A stretch of 14,081 nucleotides of DNA from Lysobacterales bacterium (lineage in GTDB: Bacteria > Pseudomonadota > Gammaproteobacteria > Xanthomonadales > SZUA-36), in the NCBI GenBank assembly GCA_009692275.1, contig SHZL01000040.1:1-14081 (forward strand), given 5' to 3'. The notes under the pieces are model-generated. The model was not told the origin of the DNA, did no database searches, and saw nothing but the letters and a program-made list of their open reading frames with translations. This document shows positions 7,517 through 13,885 of the stretch, in pieces; the first letter of the stretch is position 1, and each line of letters opens with the position of its first letter. The translations under genes and the position numbers were made by a program.

Positions 7517-8271
7517 GCGCCAGCTACCGGGTGGTGATTCCTGCGCGCATGGCATCCCGGCGTTTGCCGGGCAAGCCGCTGGTCAACATTGCCGGCAAGC
7601 CATTAATCCAGCACGTTTACGAAGGAGCATTGCAGGCTGCTGCTGCATCGGTGGTTATCGCAACTGATGATGCACAGGTGCGAAAGATGTGCGAAGCGTT
7701 TGGTGCAGACGTGGTCATGACCTCTGCGCTGCACGCCAGTGGCAGCGACCGTATTGCCGAATGCGCGACGCTCAAGGGTTGGCCCGATGACACAACCATT
7801 GTCAACCTGCAGGGTGATGAGCCCCTTATGCCACCGCAATGCCTGGACCAGGTTGCCACGCTGCTTGCATCCGATCCCGCGGCACAACTGGCAAGCCTGT
7901 ATTGGCCGCTGACTTCGACGCAGGAAATCCTTGATCCCAATATCGTGAAAGTTGTTACCGCCCTGGATGGTGTCGCCATTTTTTTCAGCCGTTCAGTGAT
8001 TCCCTTTCCACGGGACTGCGCGGACCTGCAGGCGGCGCTGGACAATGGCTGTGCGTGGAAGCGGCATATCGGACTGTATGCCTGGCGCTTGTCTGCCTTG
8101 CAAATGTTCAGTCGCCAGCAGCCTGCACCCCTGGAGCAGGTCGAGAAGCTGGAACAGTTGCGCGTGCTTGAGCATGGCGGACGCATCATCATGGCCCAGG
8201 CCTGTCGCTACATACCCGCCGGAGTTGACACGCCGGAAGACCTGGAAAGACTGCGCGATATACTAAGGTAA
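7513..8271 (+). CDS. kdsB: 3-deoxy-manno-octulosonate cytidylyltransferase (CMP-Kdo synthetase) KdsB
   Basis: KdsB activates Kdo with CTP to form CMP-Kdo, the donor used by WaaA to add inner-core sugar to lipid IVA. It therefore acts on the pathway just after LpxK. The 252-residue length is normal (E. coli: 248). The N-terminal nucleotide-binding motif is VVIPARMASRRLPGKPL (7-23) and the metal/nucleotide motif is NLQGDEPL (98-105). ALHASGSDR (72-80) stands where H-x-SGT-D/E-R is usual, a conservative T-to-S change. DPNIVKVV and the KRHIGLYAWR segment further match the family. The ATG overlaps the lpxK stop (ATGA), so translation is likely coupled. It is the last gene of the cluster; an extremely AT-rich gap follows before uvrC. 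A TTGACA near the 3' end (8225-8230) has no matching -10. Confidence 0.96.
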   Translation: MSASYRVVIPARMASRRLPGKPLVNIAGKPLIQHVYEGALQAAAASVVIATDDAQVRKMCEAFGADVVMTSALHASGSDRIAECATLKGWPDDTTIVNLQGDEPLMPPQCLDQVATLLASDPAAQLASLYWPLTSTQEILDPNIVKVVTALDGVAIFFSRSVIPFPRDCADLQAALDNGCAWKRHIGLYAWRLSALQMFSRQQPAPLEQVEKLEQLRVLEHGGRIIMAQACRYIPAGVDTPEDLERLRDILR

Positions 8272-8326
8272 ATAATTAGATTAGTTATATAACATATTGG
8301 TTTAATTATTTTATATATTTCAAATT
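8272..8326 (+). promoter_or_regulatory. AT-rich leader and likely promoter region of uvrC
   Basis: Counting the kdsB stop codon (8269-8326), 52 of 58 bases here are A or T, in an otherwise GC-rich window. It contains several -10-like hexamers: TATAAC (8288-8293), TTTAAT (8301-8306) and TATATT (8314-8319). I find no good -35 box at standard spacing, so no single promoter can be named. There is also no purine-rich Shine-Dalgarno sequence before the uvrC ATG; the bases just upstream are TTTCAAATT. An unstructured AU-rich leader can recruit ribosomes through protein S1, which would fit. The region probably marks the start of the uvrC-pgsA-ispG transcript. Confidence 0.45.
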
Positions 8327-10153
8327 ATGCGTACAGATACTCCCTCACCAGAGTTTGACGGCAAGGCCTTTGCGGCACGCCTGCCCAAAGGGCCGGGGGT
8401 GTACCTGATGCGGGATGAAACCGGCCTCGCCCTGTACGTGGGTAAAGCCAGGAATTTGCGCCAGCGGGCCGGAAGCTATTTTGATGCCAGCCCGAAGGTG
8501 GAGCGCATCATGCGCATGATCGCGCGCATCCAGTCCATCGAGATCAGCCTGACCCGCAGTGAGGGCGATGCGCTACTGCTTGAAAACGAGTGGATCAAGT
8601 CGCTTAAGCCGCGCTACAACATCCTGCTGCGCGACGATAAATCCTATCCGTGGATTGTCATTACCAGCGGACACGAGTTTCCCCGTATCGCTTTCCACCG
8701 TGGCACACGGGATCGTGCACAGCGCTACTTTGGCCCATACCCGTCGGCAGGCTCGGTGCGCGAAAGCATCAGCCTCATCCAGAAACTATTCCGCTTGCGC
8801 AACTGCGAGGACAGCTATTTCAGCCATCGCCAGCGACCCTGCCTGCAGCACCAGATTAAACGTTGCACGGCGCCCTGCGTGGGTTTTGTCAATGCCAGTG
8901 ACTACGCTGAACAAGTCAGCGATGCCAGTTTATTCCTCGCCGGAAAAGATCAAAAAATCATTGAGCGCCTGATTCTCCGCATGGAACTGGCAGCCGGACA
9001 ACGCGAGTACGAGGCGGCAGCAGTCTACCGCGACCAGATCAATACCCTGAAGCAAATGCATGCCCAACAGTTTGTTTCCGGCGGAAGCGGCAACCTGGAT
9101 TTCATCGCCGTTGCCCAGGAGCAGGGCAAGAGTTGCGTACAGGTAGTGTCGTATCGCAACGGCCGCAATCTGGGTCAACGCAGTTTTTTTCCCAGCCAGG
9201 CCGAGCAGCATGAAGCGGCGGAAGTGCTGGAAGCGTTTCTCGGCCAGTACTACCGTGAACGCATCCCGCCGGAGCAACTGGTGCTTTCCCACCCCGTGTC
9301 GGATCCCGGGATACTGCAAGCCGCGTTTTCCCTTGCTGCGGGTAGAAAGGTTGCAATCCAGTCCCGCCCGCGAGGCGACCGGCGCAAGATGCTGCAACTG
9401 GCAGCGCAGAATGCCCGGGAGTCTCTCGGCCTTCGCCTTGCCGGGCAGGCAAGCATTACCCGGCAGTTCGAAGCTTTGCAGGCCTTGCTGGGGCTAGATG
9501 AACAGCCCCGTTCCATTGAGTGTTTTGATATTTCGCATACATCCGGAAACCAGGCAGTAGGTTCCTGTGTTGTGTTCGACAGCAGCGGCCCGGTCAAGTC
9601 CCGTTATCGCCGTTTCAATCTGAAGGACATCACGCCGGGAGATGACTACGCGGCCATGCGCCAGGTCCTCAGCAGGCGTTATGCGAGAGTGCAGGCGGGC
9701 GAGGGTGCTATGCCGGACCTGGTGCTGATCGACGGCGGTAAAGGCCAATTGCAACAGGCAATCGACGTGATGGCGGAACTGGGCTTATCGACCATCATGC
9801 TGGTCGGGATAGCCAAGGGGCCTGCGCGCCGTCCCGGCTTCGAGGAGTGGGTGCGCCCCGCGACGGAACCCTCGCTGTTTCCAGGCCCTGCGTCACCAGC
9901 CTCGCATCTTGCGCAACAGATTCGCGACGAGGCGCACCGCTTTGCCATCACGGGTCATCGTGGCCGCCGCAACAAGTCCACCACCCGATCAACTCTCGAA
10001 GACATCGCAGGAGTGGGACCAAAGCGGCGCCGCCAATTGCTCAACCATTTTGGCGGTCTGCAGGGCGTGGGCAAGGCCGGCATTGATGACTTGTCCAGCG
10101 TGCCCGGTATCAGCCGCTTGTTGGCGGAGCAGATATTCAAGGCCTTGCATTGA
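8327..10153 (+). CDS. uvrC: Excinuclease ABC subunit UvrC
   Basis: UvrC makes both incisions around a DNA lesion during nucleotide excision repair, working with UvrA and UvrB. The 608 residues match the E. coli length (610). The N-terminal GIY-YIG nuclease (about 19-100) shows GVY (24-26), YVG (37-39) and a catalytic glutamate, probably E86 in ALLLENEWI. Four cysteines (C160, C172, C180, C184) are spaced C-x11-C-x7-C-x3-C, as in UvrC proteins reported to bind a 4Fe-4S cluster. The UVR domain that contacts UvrB lies at about 205-243. The RNase H-like second nuclease has D401 (ECFDISH), D469 (LIDGGKGQ) and H537 (DEAHRF). A tandem helix-hairpin-helix domain ends the protein (about 556-608). uvrC-pgsA is a conserved pair, but the GacA/UvrY regulator gene common upstream is absent; kdsB is there instead. 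Confidence 0.97.
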   Translation: MRTDTPSPEFDGKAFAARLPKGPGVYLMRDETGLALYVGKARNLRQRAGSYFDASPKVERIMRMIARIQSIEISLTRSEGDALLLENEWIKSLKPRYNILLRDDKSYPWIVITSGHEFPRIAFHRGTRDRAQRYFGPYPSAGSVRESISLIQKLFRLRNCEDSYFSHRQRPCLQHQIKRCTAPCVGFVNASDYAEQVSDASLFLAGKDQKIIERLILRMELAAGQREYEAAAVYRDQINTLKQMHAQQFVSGGSGNLDFIAVAQEQGKSCVQVVSYRNGRNLGQRSFFPSQAEQHEAAEVLEAFLGQYYRERIPPEQLVLSHPVSDPGILQAAFSLAAGRKVAIQSRPRGDRRKMLQLAAQNARESLGLRLAGQASITRQFEALQALLGLDEQPRSIECFDISHTSGNQAVGSCVVFDSSGPVKSRYRRFNLKDITPGDDYAAMRQVLSRRYARVQAGEGAMPDLVLIDGGKGQLQQAIDVMAELGLSTIMLVGIAKGPARRPGFEEWVRPATEPSLFPGPASPASHLAQQIRDEAHRFAITGHRGRRNKSTTRSTLEDIAGVGPKRRRQLLNHFGGLQGVGKAGIDDLSSVPGISRLLAEQIFKALH

Positions 10154-10237
10154 GGTCTTGCATGCGCGACTTCGATGTCTTTATCACGGGTACTCTGCAA
10201 TAATACACCGGCATTCATTCACCCTTACCGGCAACCC

Positions 10238-10879
10238 ATGAGCGTTTCTGCACCGACCATTCTGACCCTGATGCGAATTGCGCTGGTGCCGGTGCTGGTG
10301 TTGTTTTTTTATCTGCCCTTCCCATGGGCTAACGATGTCTGCGTGGTGGTGTTCGTGCTCGCGGCAGTAACCGATTGGGCTGATGGGTTCATGGCCAGGC
10401 GGATGGGGCAGATGTCAAGGTTCGGAGCCTTCCTCGATCCGGTTGCCGACAAACTCATGGTGGCAACGGCACTGATCTTGCTGGTGCAGCGACAGGATTC
10501 ATATGAAGGTCTTTTCGCTGTCGCTGCCGCGGTGATTGTCGGCCGGGAGATTACCATTTCCGCGTTGCGGGAGTGGATGGCGGAAGTGGGGGGCCGTTCA
10601 CTGGTCAATGTGTCCTGGGTGGGCAAAATGAAGACCGGGTTCCAGATGACCGCAATCGGGTTTCTGCTGTACCACGATAACATCGGCTGGATTCCCATCG
10701 CATTGTTGGGTGAATTACTCCTGTATACGGCTGCAGCGCTGACTCTATGGTCCATGTGGACCCACCTGAGGTCGGCCTGGCCGGTGATCAGCGACTCGCG
10801 GCACCACGTGCATTATTCGCAGGAAGACTTTGCCGCTGCGGATGCAGCGCATGCAGCACGTTCCAGCGCCACGGATTGA
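10238..10879 (+). CDS. pgsA: CDP-diacylglycerol--glycerol-3-phosphate 3-phosphatidyltransferase PgsA
   Basis: PgsA makes phosphatidylglycerophosphate, the committed precursor of phosphatidylglycerol and cardiolipin, in the inner membrane. The start gives MSVSAPTILTLMRIALVPVLV, the normal family N-terminus. An open frame extends upstream but adds 21 unrelated residues. The CDP-alcohol phosphotransferase motif is complete: D46, D49, G50, A53, R54, G63, D67 and D71. Several membrane helices span about 10-172. The protein is 213 residues against 182 in E. coli. Part of the excess is a polar, alanine-rich tail (about 178-213, including SDSRHHVHYSQEDF). It lies 84 bp after uvrC with no clear ribosome binding site or promoter, and ispG begins 11 bp after it. 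Read-through from uvrC is likely. Confidence 0.95.
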   Translation: MSVSAPTILTLMRIALVPVLVLFFYLPFPWANDVCVVVFVLAAVTDWADGFMARRMGQMSRFGAFLDPVADKLMVATALILLVQRQDSYEGLFAVAAAVIVGREITISALREWMAEVGGRSLVNVSWVGKMKTGFQMTAIGFLLYHDNIGWIPIALLGELLLYTAAALTLWSMWTHLRSAWPVISDSRHHVHYSQEDFAAADAAHAARSSATD

Positions 10880-10890
10880 GTTCTGCATCA

Positions 10891-12126
10891 ATGACTATTC
10901 TTACCCATCGCCGGGAAACGCCAACCGTACGCATTCAAAAAATCCTCGTCGGCAGCCTGCATCCTGTGGTGGTGCAGTCCATGACCAATACGGACACCGC
11001 AGATGCCAGGGCGACCGCGCAACAGGTTGCTGAACTTGCGCGCGCCGGGTCCGAACTGGTCCGCATCACGGTTAATACCCTCGAAGCAGCCCGGGCCGTG
11101 GTGGATATCAAGAACCGCCTCGACATGATGTCCTGTGACGTACCACTGGTGGGCGACTTTCACTACAACGGCCACCAGTTGCTGACTGCAGTGCCGGATT
11201 GCGCACAGATACTGGCCAAGTACCGCATCAATCCGGGTAACGTGGGCTTCGGCCGCAAGCGCGATGACCAGTTTGCCACCATTATTGAAATCGCCCGCAA
11301 GCATGACAAACCGGTGCGAATAGGAGTCAATTGGGGCAGCCTGGACAGCGCACTGCTGGCGCGACTGATGGATGAAAACGCCAGCCGTCCGGAGCCGCTG
11401 GATGCGCGCATGGTCATGCGCGAGGCACTGATCGTGTCCGCCCTGGAAAGCGCCCGGCAGGCTGAAGACCTTGGCCTGGAGCATGACCACATTATCCTTT
11501 CGTGCAAAGTCAGCGACGTGCAGGACCTGATCGCGGTATACCGTTCACTGGCAACGCGATGCGACTATCCACTGCACCTTGGCTTGACCGAGGCGGGCAT
11601 GGGCAGCAAGGGCATTGTTTCTTCCGCTGCCGCCATGGCAGTCCTGCTGCAGGAAGGCATTGGCGACACCATCCGGATTTCACTCACCCCGGAGCCCGGT
11701 CAATCGCGCAACGATGAAGTCATCGTGGCACAGGAGCTTTTGCAGAGCATGGGATTGAGGGCATTTACGCCCATGGTTACTGCTTGTCCCGGTTGCGGCC
11801 GGACTACCAGTACGTTTTTCCAGGCTTTGACCCGTGACGTCCAATCCTTCGTGCGCGAAAGCATGCCCACCTGGCGCATCCGCTACCAGGGCGTTGAAAA
11901 CCTGTCGCTGGCGGTCATGGGCTGCATAGTCAATGGCCCTGGCGAAAGCCGCCACGCCAATATTGGCATCAGCCTGCCCGGCACAGGCGAGGCGCCGGTT
12001 GCCCCGGTCTTTATTGACGGGCACAAGGCAGCAACTCTTCGTGGTGACACACTGACGCAGGATTTTTTACAATTGATTGAGCAGTATATCGAAAGCCACT
12101 ACCCCCTTTACCGACCCGAACAGTGA
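10891..12126 (+). CDS. ispG: 4-hydroxy-3-methylbut-2-enyl diphosphate synthase IspG (GcpE)
   Basis: IspG is a 4Fe-4S enzyme that reductively converts methylerythritol cyclodiphosphate to HMBPP, the penultimate step of the MEP isoprenoid pathway. The start MTILTHRRETPTVRI fits the family; an upstream in-frame extension would overlap pgsA and was not used. The N-terminal TIM-barrel half contains VVVQSMTNTDT and GDFHYNGH. The C-terminal cluster-binding half has C299 and C302 (CPGCGR), C345 and E352 (GCIVNGPGE), so all four expected ligands are present. At 411 residues it exceeds E. coli IspG (372), and the C302-C345 spacing is 43 against 32 in E. coli. The CPGCGRTTSTFFQ motif marks the longer type I associate with xanthomonads and betaproteobacteria. 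It follows pgsA by 11 bp, and a methyltransferase gene starts 10 bp after it. Confidence 0.96.
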   Translation: MTILTHRRETPTVRIQKILVGSLHPVVVQSMTNTDTADARATAQQVAELARAGSELVRITVNTLEAARAVVDIKNRLDMMSCDVPLVGDFHYNGHQLLTAVPDCAQILAKYRINPGNVGFGRKRDDQFATIIEIARKHDKPVRIGVNWGSLDSALLARLMDENASRPEPLDARMVMREALIVSALESARQAEDLGLEHDHIILSCKVSDVQDLIAVYRSLATRCDYPLHLGLTEAGMGSKGIVSSAAAMAVLLQEGIGDTIRISLTPEPGQSRNDEVIVAQELLQSMGLRAFTPMVTACPGCGRTTSTFFQALTRDVQSFVRESMPTWRIRYQGVENLSLAVMGCIVNGPGESRHANIGISLPGTGEAPVAPVFIDGHKAATLRGDTLTQDFLQLIEQYIESHYPLYRPEQ

Positions 12127-12136
12127 ACAGGTGACC

Positions 12137-12949
12137 ATGAGCTTGCTGCCAAAACATAAACTGGCTGAACTGGCTGACCGGCACGACCTCTACCAGCGCT
12201 CGGTACAGAACACAGAAACAGAAATTGATTTTATTCTCGAGACCTGGAACGGCCTGCGCAGAAGGCCGGCCGAATTGTTGCGCGAAGACTTTTGCGGCAC
12301 AGCCAATACCGCTTGCGAGTGGGTGCGCCGCGACCCTGGCCATTTTGCCATCGGCATTGACCTTGATAGGGAGGTACTGCAGTGGGGGCAGCAGCACAAC
12401 GTTTCGCATCTAAGCTCCGAGGAGCAACATCGCCTTGAACTGATCAATGGCAACGTGCTGGATGACCTGCAGGAACGTTCAGATATCGTGCTGGCGATGA
12501 ATTTCAGCTATTTCCTCTTCCGCACGCGCAATGAATTGCGCGAGTATTTCAGTTCCGTGCATGCGGGCCTGGCAAAAGACGGGATGTTTTTCCTGGATGC
12601 CTACGGCGGATACGATGCACCGCGGGAACTCGAAGAGACCCGGGACTGTGACGACTTCGTATACATATGGAACCAGGCGGAATTCAATCCGATTGATTCC
12701 TGCATGATCTGCCATATCCATTTTGAATTTGCCGACGGCTCAAGGATGGATAAAGCGTTCAGTTATTACTGGAGGTTGTGGACCTTGCCGGAAATCCGGG
12801 AAATTCTCCTGGAAGCCGGTTTCCGCCGGGCGGATGTGTATTGGGAAGGAACGGACGAGGGAACCGAAGAAGGCAACGGCGAGTACCAGTCTCGCGAAAT
12901 TGGCGAGGCGGATGCCGGTTGGGTTTGTTACATCGTCGCCCAGACCTAA
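12137..12949 (+). CDS. Class I SAM-dependent methyltransferase of unknown substrate
   Basis: This 270-residue, probably cytoplasmic protein has a Rossmann-type methyltransferase fold. The SAM-binding motif I is the variant LLREDFCGTANTACEW (47-62), where DFCGTA replaces the usual glycine-rich GxGxG. An acidic residue ending strand 2 is D75 (AIGIDLD). NGNVLD (104-109) and DIVLAMNFSYFLF (116-128) fit motifs II/III and IV. The C-terminal part has TLPEIREILLEAGF (216-229), typical of this fold, and a very acidic stretch (238-254). I recognise the subfamily from annotated genomes but know no established substrate. The ATG with AGGTGA at 12129-12134 was chosen over an upstream in-frame ATG that overlaps ispG by 50 bp. 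It is 10 bp from ispG, so it is probably co-transcribed. It converges on ygfZ with a 15-bp gap. Confidence 0.85.
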   Translation: MSLLPKHKLAELADRHDLYQRSVQNTETEIDFILETWNGLRRRPAELLREDFCGTANTACEWVRRDPGHFAIGIDLDREVLQWGQQHNVSHLSSEEQHRLELINGNVLDDLQERSDIVLAMNFSYFLFRTRNELREYFSSVHAGLAKDGMFFLDAYGGYDAPRELEETRDCDDFVYIWNQAEFNPIDSCMICHIHFEFADGSRMDKAFSYYWRLWTLPEIREILLEAGFRRADVYWEGTDEGTEEGNGEYQSREIGEADAGWVCYIVAQT

Positions 12950-12964
12950 TACCTTAGCGCAGGC

Positions 12965-13768
12965 TCAGAGCCGTTGGGCGGGCCAGGACAACTCACCTGC
13001 ACGCACGGCGGTGACCGGGTCATTTTGCTCCAGCGGCGCCACCAGCAACGCCACGCATGGCTGGTCCGGTGGACAGACAACCTCAACAGCGACTGCTGCC
13101 ACTTCCTGCCCGCTGGCAAGCACGAAGCAGGAGTCGCCAGCATGCAGGCCGGTGCTGCCTTCCAGTTGCAGTAACAAGGGGTGCCGTTTGACTTTCCCGA
13201 GGTAGCGAGTGCGCGCCACAATCTCCTGGCCCGGGTAACAACCCTTGGAGAAACTCACTGCACCGATTGCATCCAGCCCCAGCATCTGTGGCAAGAACCG
13301 CTCGCTGCTGGCGCGCCCCAGCCAGCTTATGCCGTGGCAGATTTCATTGCGCCGCCAGGCAAGCACTTCATTTTCCGGACTGACTTGCGACGTTGTGAGC
13401 AGGTACTGCAGGGCAACTTGCCGCGAAGAAAAATGCCATGCATCCGGTGGTGGAGTAGCACCCGGGGACAAACCGGCGGCTTGCAGCTCCCGGCACTGCT
13501 CGATCTTGACTTTGGCGCGCAGCACATACATTTTGAGACGGACCGCGACGGCTTCGGCCAGGCTGGATTCCAGCACCATGAACCAATCCCCGGGGGACCG
13601 GCACACAAGCACAAGGGCAATGACTTGCCCGCGCGATGAGCAATAGGCTGCAAACGCGGATTCGCCGGGCGCAACCACCGCAATGTCGGCGGCCAGCTGG
13701 CTTTGCAGGAAGCTGCCAACATCCGCACCAGAAAGCTTCAAAATGGAAAGATAAGGCAAATGGGTCAT
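12965..13768 (-). CDS. ygfZ: tRNA-modifying / Fe-S cluster protein YgfZ (folate-binding, GcvT-like)
   Basis: YgfZ is a folate-binding GcvT-like protein that supports maturation or repair of certain Fe-S enzymes, including the tRNA methylthiotransferase MiaB. The 267 residues carry the signature KGCYPGQEIVARTRYLGKVK (175-194), with the key cysteine C177; P replaces the T of the E. coli KGCYTGQE. The N-terminal segment LPYLSILKLSGADVGSFLQS (4-23) and CSSRGQVIA match the family. It is shorter than E. coli YgfZ (326). I chose the ATG at 13766-13768, which gives a family-like N-terminus. An in-frame ATG at 13841-13843 would add 25 poorly matching residues. Neither start has a strong ribosome binding site. 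It is divergent from an SDHAF4-like gene, with 117 bp between the two starts. Two of its likely roles meet here, since succinate dehydrogenase itself holds Fe-S clusters. Confidence 0.9.
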   Translation of the reverse strand: MTHLPYLSILKLSGADVGSFLQSQLAADIAVVAPGESAFAAYCSSRGQVIALVLVCRSPGDWFMVLESSLAEAVAVRLKMYVLRAKVKIEQCRELQAAGLSPGATPPPDAWHFSSRQVALQYLLTTSQVSPENEVLAWRRNEICHGISWLGRASSERFLPQMLGLDAIGAVSFSKGCYPGQEIVARTRYLGKVKRHPLLLQLEGSTGLHAGDSCFVLASGQEVAAVAVEVVCPPDQPCVALLVAPLEQNDPVTAVRAGELSWPAQRL

Positions 13769-13794
13769 GTTTGTTGTTGATCGAGCCAAGTGGC

Positions 13795-13814
13795 TTGCAT
13801 TGTAGCCGATGCAA
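13795..13814. promoter_or_regulatory. Inverted repeat TTGCAT-N8-ATGCAA in the divergent intergenic region
   Basis: A perfect 6-base inverted repeat (13795-13800 and 13809-13814) is separated by 8 bases. It lies between the divergent ygfZ and SDHAF4-like starts. It partly covers the place where a -35 box would sit for the plus-strand TATAAT at 13828-13833, and it falls inside the probable ygfZ leader. This geometry fits an operator, but the arms are short and a chance occurrence is possible. I do not recognise it as the site of a known regulator. Confidence 0.3.
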
Positions 13815-13827
13815 CGCGGAATCAGGG

Positions 13828-13833
13828 TATAAT
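13828..13833 (+). promoter_or_regulatory. Candidate -10 box (TATAAT) for the SDHAF4-like gene
   Basis: This is an exact TATAAT, 52 bases before the ATG at 13886. The bases at the -35 position (13805-13810, GCCGAT) are not close to TTGACA, so activation by a regulator or a weak promoter would have to be assumed. On the opposite strand, TATTAT (13847 down to 13842) could serve ygfZ as a -10 box, giving back-to-back promoters. Its -35 is also poor. Confidence 0.4.
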
Positions 13834-13885
13834 CGGGCTTCATAATAAATCGTCAGATCAGCGGGTTTTCGAGCCGCCACCCAGT

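Noticed and set aside
8225..8230. Perfect TTGACA -35 box near the 3' end of kdsB
   Set aside because: At 16-18 bases downstream there is only GC-containing coding sequence (around AGACTG), with no -10-like hexamer.
10154..10237. Possible promoter between uvrC and pgsA
   Set aside because: AATAAT at 10199-10204 and TTGCAT at 10158-10163 are too far apart, and neither has a good partner at 16-18 bp.
10747..10890. Upstream in-frame extension of ispG
   Set aside because: It would overlap pgsA by more than 100 bp and add about 48 residues with no family match.
12950..12972. Possible shared terminator between the methyltransferase gene and ygfZ
   Set aside because: GGCTC-A-GAGCC at 12962-12972 is a palindrome but leaves only a 3-bp stem when a real loop is allowed, and no T-run follows.
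12723..13205. Plus-strand open frame of 160 codons spanning the methyltransferase end and ygfZ end
   Set aside because: It overlaps two supported genes in other frames and has no recognisable domain.
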